From: Enterobacter wuhouensis
GTDB taxonomy: Bacteria; Pseudomonadota; Gammaproteobacteria; Enterobacterales; Enterobacteriaceae
DNA: 64,000 nucleotides
Reading direction: 5' to 3'
Assembly (NCBI RefSeq): GCF_004331265.1
Contig: NZ_SJOO01000001.1
Coordinates: 434,001-498,000, forward strand
Under the pieces are notes generated by a model. The model saw nothing but the letters and a program-made list of their open reading frames with translations, was not told the DNA's origin and searched no databases. Shown in pieces: positions 59,498 through 64,000 of the stretch. Within the stretch, counting starts at the first letter, position 1. Every line of letters begins with the position of its first letter. The translations under genes and the position numbers were made by a program.

Positions 59498-59728
59498 ATG
59501 CCACACGTTGATATCAAATGTTTTCCCCGCGATCTGAATGACGAACAAAAAACCGCCCTGGCGGCGGATATCGCCGAGGTGATTACGCGCCATCTGAACA
59601 GCAAGGACCGCTCTATCTCCGTTGCGCTGAATGAAGTTCAGGAAGCCGACTGGAAAGCGCAGGTATGGGACACCGAGATCGGCCCTAAGCTGGATGAGCT
59701 GATCAAGAAGCCGGGTTATTCGATGTAA
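59498..59728 (+). CDS. pptA: Tautomerase PptA (YdcE)
   Basis: A 76-residue member of the 4-oxalocrotonate tautomerase family. The catalytic Pro follows the initiator Met ([14 protein letters not shown]) and the end is IKKPGYSM, as in E. coli PptA. Members tautomerise keto/enol acids such as phenylpyruvate. The ATG at 59498 places Pro2 correctly; the 11-residue upstream extension would bury it and is rejected. Confidence 0.94.
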   Translation: MPHVDIKCFPRDLNDEQKTALAADIAEVITRHLNSKDRSISVALNEVQEADWKAQVWDTEIGPKLDELIKKPGYSM

Positions 59729-59748
59729 TATTTGCCGGGTAGGGCAAA

Positions 59749-59775
59749 GCCGTCTGTCGGAGCAGGCGGCGTTTT
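59749..59775 (+). terminator. Possible terminator of pptA
   Basis: Stem GCCGTCTG / CAGGCGGC (one G-T pair) with a six-base loop, followed by GTTTTGG. Weak T stretch. Confidence 0.55.
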
Positions 59776-59857
59776 GGTATCTCTGTGAATTATCTCACTA
59801 TCTGGAAAAGTGAGCGCAATGCTAGAATCTTTACATCCACAGCGACGGGATGTAAAC

Positions 59858-60493
59858 ATGGCCGGAAGAGTTGATTATCATATTGAAAAATATCTCCTGA
59901 CGGAATCCGCGGAGCCCGAGCGCCTCACGCGCCAGTGGGCTGAAGTGCTGGAAGAATGTCGTGAGCAAGGGTCCGGTGCAGAAGATCGCCTGCGCCTCGC
60001 GTTGCTGAATGTGGACTATGTGACCAGCTTTGAACTTCCCTTCAGGCTGCTGCTCACCCGCGCACCTCAGCTTATTGACGGCGTCAGGAACGAGCTGCAG
60101 CTCAGCCAGAAAAATGTTCTGTTTAACGGCAAAAGGTTCGGCTGCGTTTACAGCCTGAAAATGAATCTTGAGGGGATCCCCGACGAATTTAGCTATCACC
60201 TTAAGACGCGCATTCATCGAAGCGAAGCGAATGGCGGGAGTGAAGCCCCGTATCGTGACATCGCCCGGCAGGTGAAAGCCCCCAGGGAACGTCTCAGGCT
60301 GGCACTCGAAAACGGGCTTACCGTGACGGCGCTCGACGGGCTTTTCTGGTTTGGCATTCAGCGCATCGCGGCCGATGTGCAGAGGTTAAGAAAAGCAGGC
60401 GTGAGGATTGTGACGTCAGAAACCGAGGTGTTCGATACGCTTACGGGAACAAACCGGCGGGTCCCCGCGTATAGCCTGGCTCAGCCGGAATGA
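59858..60493 (+). CDS. Unknown protein with a helical, HTH-like C-terminal part
   Basis: About 211 residues, soluble, charged, with no signal or membrane helix. The last third (APRERLRLALENGLTVTALD, then LRKAGVRIVTSETEV and TNRRVPAYSL) has the look of a winged helix-turn-helix in which the final strand pair forms the wing. The N-terminal two thirds (DYHIEKYLLTESAEP, NVDYVTSFELPFRLLLTRAP) match nothing I recognise. The ATG at 59858 has GGGA at fair spacing; a GTG at 59810 would add 16 residues, but a TAGAAT that could be the -10 lies at 59823. A DNA- or RNA-binding role is only a guess. Confidence 0.6.
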   Translation: MAGRVDYHIEKYLLTESAEPERLTRQWAEVLEECREQGSGAEDRLRLALLNVDYVTSFELPFRLLLTRAPQLIDGVRNELQLSQKNVLFNGKRFGCVYSLKMNLEGIPDEFSYHLKTRIHRSEANGGSEAPYRDIARQVKAPRERLRLALENGLTVTALDGLFWFGIQRIAADVQRLRKAGVRIVTSETEVFDTLTGTNRRVPAYSLAQPE

Positions 60494-60520
60494 GTATCGC
60501 TCGCAGAGCCGTAGGCCGCC

Positions 60521-61999
60521 TCAGAGACGGTGAAAAATGGCGGCGAGCTTTTTGACTGCGTCTTCTATTTCCTTTTCCGTGTAGGCGGCAAACCCCATCA
60601 AAAACCCTGTTGAATCCGGGCTTCCCGTATATAAATCGGTAAGCCCCAATATATCAACCCCCGCGCGGCGGGCAGCGGCGGCAATCGCTTTCTCAGATAT
60701 TCCGCGCTTCAGGTGACAGGGCATTTGCATTCCCCCCGCTGGCGATTCACAGGTGACGTAATCAGAAAGATATGCCTCCATCATGCCTGCCAGCATGTCA
60801 CGACGAGCAACATAAATTCCCCGCATCTTACGAACATAGGCGCTGAAATGGCCTCCTTCCAAAAATTTAGCCAGCGTCAATTGGGCTATCGAAGCGGTGT
60901 GCCCATCCAGTAATGTTCTTGCCAGGGTAAAGGGCTCTGCAAGTTCGGAGGGAACGATCGCATAGGCAATACGCAGCCCGGGAAACAGGGACTTGGTGAA
61001 CGTGCCGATATAGATTGTCCGGCCGTAGGCGTCCAGCCCCTGAAGGCTGGCCATGGGCTTCCCGTCGTAGTGAAATTCACTGTCATAATCATCCTCAATG
61101 ATCCAGGCCGCGTGACGGTTCGCCCATTCAACAACAGCCAGCCTCCGGTCAAGAGAGAGCGTTACGCCAGTAGGATACTGGTGAGAAGGGGTCAGGTAGA
61201 TAGCCCTGGCGGGCTCTGTCAGCGAATTGAGGCCGTCAATGGAAATACCGTTGTCATCAAGCGGAACCGGGATACAGCGCAGACCGGCAGCGCGAAACGC
61301 CTTGTGTGCACCTTGATAGGAAGGATCTTCAATGACAATGCCGTCCCCGCCGTCCATCAGCACCTGGGAACAGAGCGCAAGCGCCTGTTGAGAGCTTGTC
61401 AGAACGATAACCTGTTCGGGCCGCGCTCGGGTCCCGCGCTCAAGATTGACGTATTCCGCAATTGCCTGCCGCAAATGCGGAATACCCTGCGGCGGGCTTT
61501 GTTCTAACGCCTGATGTTTAAACTCCTTCATGACCTGTCGCTGGAGCCGCTCCCAGAGCGGGATGGGAAACAGGCGGGTCTCAGGAATGCCGGGCGCAAG
61601 GGGGCGAGGGGAGGAAAACTCGCGGACCCCGCCGCTTTCATAAACGACCCTTCCCCGAGCGCTGAGCTTTGCTTTTCGTATCTCAGCGGTGGGCTGCCGC
61701 CGTCGGGGTTGGGGTTTTAAAAACCGTGCGCTTGAAGAGACGAAGCTTCCTCTGCCCGTTTGTCTCTCAATAAAACCTTCGGCATGCAGGCTGGAGTAGG
61801 CCGCTTCAACGGTATCCCGGGAAACGCAGAGAGACGCCGCCAGGGCACGTGATGCAGGCAGGGCCTTACCGTGAGATAAGATCCCTTCCAGTATCAATGT
61901 CCGTATTGCTCTCTGGATCCTTTCATGTAGCGGTAGCGATCCGTTAGCGGGGTCGATGATCCATGCCTTAACCGTTTCAAGCTGCGCGTGCTTAAACAT
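60521..61999 (-). CDS. MocR-type (PdxR-like) GntR/aminotransferase regulator
   Basis: A regulator of about 492 residues with a GntR winged helix (LPLHERIQRAIRTLILEGIL, PASRALAASLCVSRDTVEAA) and a PLP-binding aminotransferase-fold domain. The PLP lysine is in YIGTFTKSLFPGLRI; AIYLTPSHQYPTGVTL and WIIEDDYDSEFHYDG are typical of PdxR-like MocR proteins. The ATG at 61999 has GTGGA upstream; one at 62032 lacks a clear site. It diverges from a GNAT gene that is its probable target. Confidence 0.88.
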   Translation of the reverse strand: MFKHAQLETVKAWIIDPANGSLPLHERIQRAIRTLILEGILSHGKALPASRALAASLCVSRDTVEAAYSSLHAEGFIERQTGRGSFVSSSARFLKPQPRRRQPTAEIRKAKLSARGRVVYESGGVREFSSPRPLAPGIPETRLFPIPLWERLQRQVMKEFKHQALEQSPPQGIPHLRQAIAEYVNLERGTRARPEQVIVLTSSQQALALCSQVLMDGGDGIVIEDPSYQGAHKAFRAAGLRCIPVPLDDNGISIDGLNSLTEPARAIYLTPSHQYPTGVTLSLDRRLAVVEWANRHAAWIIEDDYDSEFHYDGKPMASLQGLDAYGRTIYIGTFTKSLFPGLRIAYAIVPSELAEPFTLARTLLDGHTASIAQLTLAKFLEGGHFSAYVRKMRGIYVARRDMLAGMMEAYLSDYVTCESPAGGMQMPCHLKRGISEKAIAAAARRAGVDILGLTDLYTGSPDSTGFLMGFAAYTEKEIEDAVKKLAAIFHRL

Positions 62000-62161
62000 C
62001 AATTTTTCCACTCTTGCTCTGACCGTCTTCATTCTAAAGCAATACCGCGTTCAGGAGCATGAGAATTGGTCTGCTTAATTCACGAAAATTGGCAGGGAAA
62101 AACCTGCCATTTAGCGAATACACTTTTGCATAAGCGAATAATGAATGGACAAAGAGGCAAT

Positions 62162-62617
62162 ATGAACAATACGAGCGTGACGATTGAGGCAGTTCAAGAA
62201 AGTGATTTTGACAGCTGGATGCCGCTGTGGAGAAAATATCAGGAATTTTATAACGTCGATCTCTCCGCGGAGATCACAACACGAACCTGGCAACGGTTTT
62301 TTAGCACGGTTGAGCCGCTATTCTGCGTAGTGGCACGATCGCAGGGGGAGATCGTTGGTTTTGCGCATTATCTGTTTCACCTTTCCACGTGGGCGGAGAA
62401 CAATTACTGCTATCTCGAAGATTTATACGTCAGCGAGGCCGTCAGGGGCAAACACATCGGCAAGCAGCTCATTGAGCATGTTCAGAAAGAAGCAAGAAAA
62501 CATCCTGCCGCCCATCTTTACTGGCATACGCACGAAGCCAACTACCGCGGTCAAAAATTGTACGACTGGGTGGCGAAAAAAAGCGGAATGATTGAATATC
62601 GAATGCAGGTGAGATAA
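62162..62617 (+). CDS. GNAT N-acetyltransferase next to the MocR regulator
   Basis: A 151-residue acetyltransferase. The core is VVARSQGEIVGFAHYLFH, LEDLYVSEAVRGKHIGKQLI (acetyl-CoA loop) and LYWHTHEANYRGQKLYDWV. The ATG at 62162 with AGAGGC upstream starts just before the domain; longer versions from 62066 are less likely. MocR/GNAT divergent pairs are common; the substrate is probably an amino acid or amine. Confidence 0.86.
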   Translation: MNNTSVTIEAVQESDFDSWMPLWRKYQEFYNVDLSAEITTRTWQRFFSTVEPLFCVVARSQGEIVGFAHYLFHLSTWAENNYCYLEDLYVSEAVRGKHIGKQLIEHVQKEARKHPAAHLYWHTHEANYRGQKLYDWVAKKSGMIEYRMQVR

Positions 62618-62635
62618 CGCTTGTCGACTGACAAT

Positions 62636-62664
62636 ACGCCCCTTAGATACGCGGGGCGTTTTTT
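62636..62664 (+). terminator. Terminator of the GNAT gene
   Basis: A 7-bp stem (ACGCCCC / GGGGCGT) with a ten-base loop and six T, shortly after the stop. Confidence 0.8.
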
Positions 62665-62678
62665 AACAGCGTGCATCG

Positions 62679-63155
62679 CTATTCAGCAAATGCCCGTAAT
62701 GCTTCACCATCCAGGCGATAACGTACCCATTCTGACTGCGGCAACGCACCGATGCTCAGGTAGAAATCAATGGCGGGCTGGTTCCAGTCAAGCACGCTCC
62801 ATTCCAGTCGGCCACAATGGCGCTCCACTGCGCACTGCGCGACCTTTTTCAACAGCGCCTTGCCTGCGCCCTTGCTGCGGTATTCCGGGGAAACGTACAA
62901 ATCCTCCATATAGATGCCGTTGCGACCAAGCCAGGTGGAATAGCTGGTAAAGAACACGGCATAGCCGACAACGTTCCCGGCAAACTCGGCGATCAGCGCT
63001 TCGGTCTTACTTTCTGCGCCAAAAAGCGTGTTTCGGATCTCCTCCGGCGTGGTGATCACCTCTTCTGGCGCTTTTTCATACACCGCAAGCTCATAAATCA
63101 TGTCGTAAATTGCCGCTGCATCTTCCGGTCTTGCCTGACGAATCGTGATGCTCAT
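62679..63155 (-). CDS. GNAT N-acetyltransferase of the diamine (SAT) type
   Basis: A 158-residue acetyltransferase similar to spermidine/thialysine acetyltransferases. The start ITIRQARPEDAAAIYDMIYE, the acetyl-CoA loop MEDLYVSPEYRSKGAGKALL and the end motif RLEWSVLDWNQPAIDFYLSI are typical of that group. The ribosome site is AAGGGAAA. Substrate not proven; polyamines or lysine analogues are the family's usual ones. Confidence 0.88.
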   Translation of the reverse strand: MSITIRQARPEDAAAIYDMIYELAVYEKAPEEVITTPEEIRNTLFGAESKTEALIAEFAGNVVGYAVFFTSYSTWLGRNGIYMEDLYVSPEYRSKGAGKALLKKVAQCAVERHCGRLEWSVLDWNQPAIDFYLSIGALPQSEWVRYRLDGEALRAFAE

Positions 63156-63252
63156 CCGTTTCCCTTTATCTCTGTTTGATGTTGATGGGGCACAGCATAA
63201 AGGGTAATGTCAGAAGAATTAAGTGCAATGAAATCAACAAATGATGAATATT

Positions 63253-64000
63253 ATGCATCCGGCATTACGGCGCCTGGATTTAAACCTCCTGCCGGTTTTC
63301 GACGCGATTTACCGTCATCGTTCGGTTCGACTGGCGGCGGATGAGCTGGCGATGAGCACCTCGGCGCTCAGCCATGCCCTGTCCAGGCTACGCATTTCTC
63401 TTAACGATCCCTTATTCTACCGGGAGGGGCACCGAATGTGCCCCAGCGTCTATGCCACTCAGCTTGCGCCTGTTATTGCATCGGCACTGAAGGTGCTCAA
63501 CCAGGAGCTGTCTCCGCAGCGGCAGTTCGACGCCGCCGTGAGTACGGAATGTTTGCAGATTGCGATAACCGACTTTACCGCGTTCTGCATCTTCCCCGCG
63601 CTCATGAACACGCTTCAACACGCGGCACCGGGCCTGCGCCTGGAGCTGCGTTACTTGCCGCACAGCCCGGCATTAACCGAGCTGCTGGCAGGTGAGGTGG
63701 ATCTGGCTCTCGGATTTAGCACCGCAGAGGATATCCGGTATCCCGAGCTGGAAGAGATAAGCTGGTTTCAGGATGAGTATGTCGTGATTAGCAACGTCAG
63801 CCGGAGCGCGTTAACGCTGGAGGATTATCTCGCCGCCCGGCATCTGGTGGTTACGCCGTGGAACGAGAAGCAGGGGGTACTGGACCTGCAGCTTGAACGC
63901 ATGGGCTACACCCGACAAATTGCAATCAAAACCCCGTCCATGCTCAGCGCGCCGTTCGTCGTCGCAGAAAGCGACCTGCTGATGGCGCTGCCTCGCTTCG
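63253..64000 (+). CDS. LysR-family regulator, 3' end cut by the window
   Basis: 249 codons are visible and the frame is open at base 64000. The winged helix is LDLNLLPVFDAIYRHRSVRL and STSALSHALSRLRISLNDPL; the effector domain begins near residue 90 (LQIAITDFTAFCIFPALM) with AGEVDLALGFS. It belongs to the NodD/LeuO-like group that starts with RLDLNLL. ATGs at 63241 and 63244 are in-frame alternatives and none has a clear ribosome site. About 50-60 residues should be missing. Confidence 0.88.
   Translation, partial: MHPALRRLDLNLLPVFDAIYRHRSVRLAADELAMSTSALSHALSRLRISLNDPLFYREGHRMCPSVYATQLAPVIASALKVLNQELSPQRQFDAAVSTECLQIAITDFTAFCIFPALMNTLQHAAPGLRLELRYLPHSPALTELLAGEVDLALGFSTAEDIRYPELEEISWFQDEYVVISNVSRSALTLEDYLAARHLVVTPWNEKQGVLDLQLERMGYTRQIAIKTPSMLSAPFVVAESDLLMALPRF

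Overview
The window looks like chromosome of an enterobacterium of the Enterobacter type (Enterobacter, Lelliottia or a close relative). Most genes are close relatives of Escherichia coli genes and lie in E. coli-like order: dgcM, zntB, fnrS, dbpA, ttcA, then ompN, micC, nifJ, ydbJ, hslJ, then ydcR, ydcSTUV, patD, then ortT, ydcY, ydcZ, mnaT, curA, mcbR, pqqU (yncD), yncE, ansP, and finally yncG and pptA. The genus call is an inference from remembered gene families and order, not from a search. I see no rRNA, tRNA, CRISPR array, prophage or intact insertion sequence.

Layout. 1-6177: a signalling cluster with the cut-off diguanylate cyclase dgcM, an MHYT-GGDEF-EAL membrane protein, a chemoreceptor without a periplasmic sensor, and a membrane GGDEF enzyme. 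6375-10194: zntB, the anaerobic small RNA FnrS with an FNR box, dbpA and ttcA. 10349-17469: several small proteins, the porin ompN, the small RNA MicC, the 1174-residue pyruvate:flavodoxin oxidoreductase nifJ and two lipoproteins. 17599-20137: a cyanide-insensitive type bd oxidase (cioAB plus a 42-residue DUF2474 subunit). 20531-27851: a small Cys-rich protein, the regulator ydcR and the ydcSTUV-patD transport and gamma-aminobutyraldehyde dehydrogenase operon.

27891-38533 lies between patD and ydcY. It carries a yeaR-yeaR-yoaG operon with an NsrR-like operator, the orphan toxin ortT behind a perfect FNR box, an alpha/beta hydrolase, the three-gene srfABC operon and an orphan peptide-binding protein. 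srfABC encodes a bitopic membrane protein, an Hsp70/actin-fold ATPase and a dynamin-like protein with a damaged P-loop. 38551-47630 returns to the conserved order, with an extra XRE-cupin regulator whose probable operator is also a promoter element.

48057-58676 is accessory sequence between ansP and yncG. A LysR/aldo-keto reductase/cupin/kinase group is followed by an eight-gene operon: two flavin monooxygenases, an M20 deacylase, a GNAT acetyltransferase and an amino-acid ABC transporter with two binding proteins. The gene content matches the Bacillus subtilis ytm and yxe operons, so I infer uptake and salvage of S-modified cysteines by N-acetylation, oxidation and deacetylation. An ERIC repeat follows. 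The end (58843-64000) holds yncG, pptA, an unknown HTH-like protein, a MocR regulator facing a GNAT gene, another GNAT gene and a LysR gene cut by the window edge.

Recurring theme: several loci respond to low oxygen or nitric oxide, or are expected to (FnrS, ortT, yeaR-yoaG, nifJ, cioAB).
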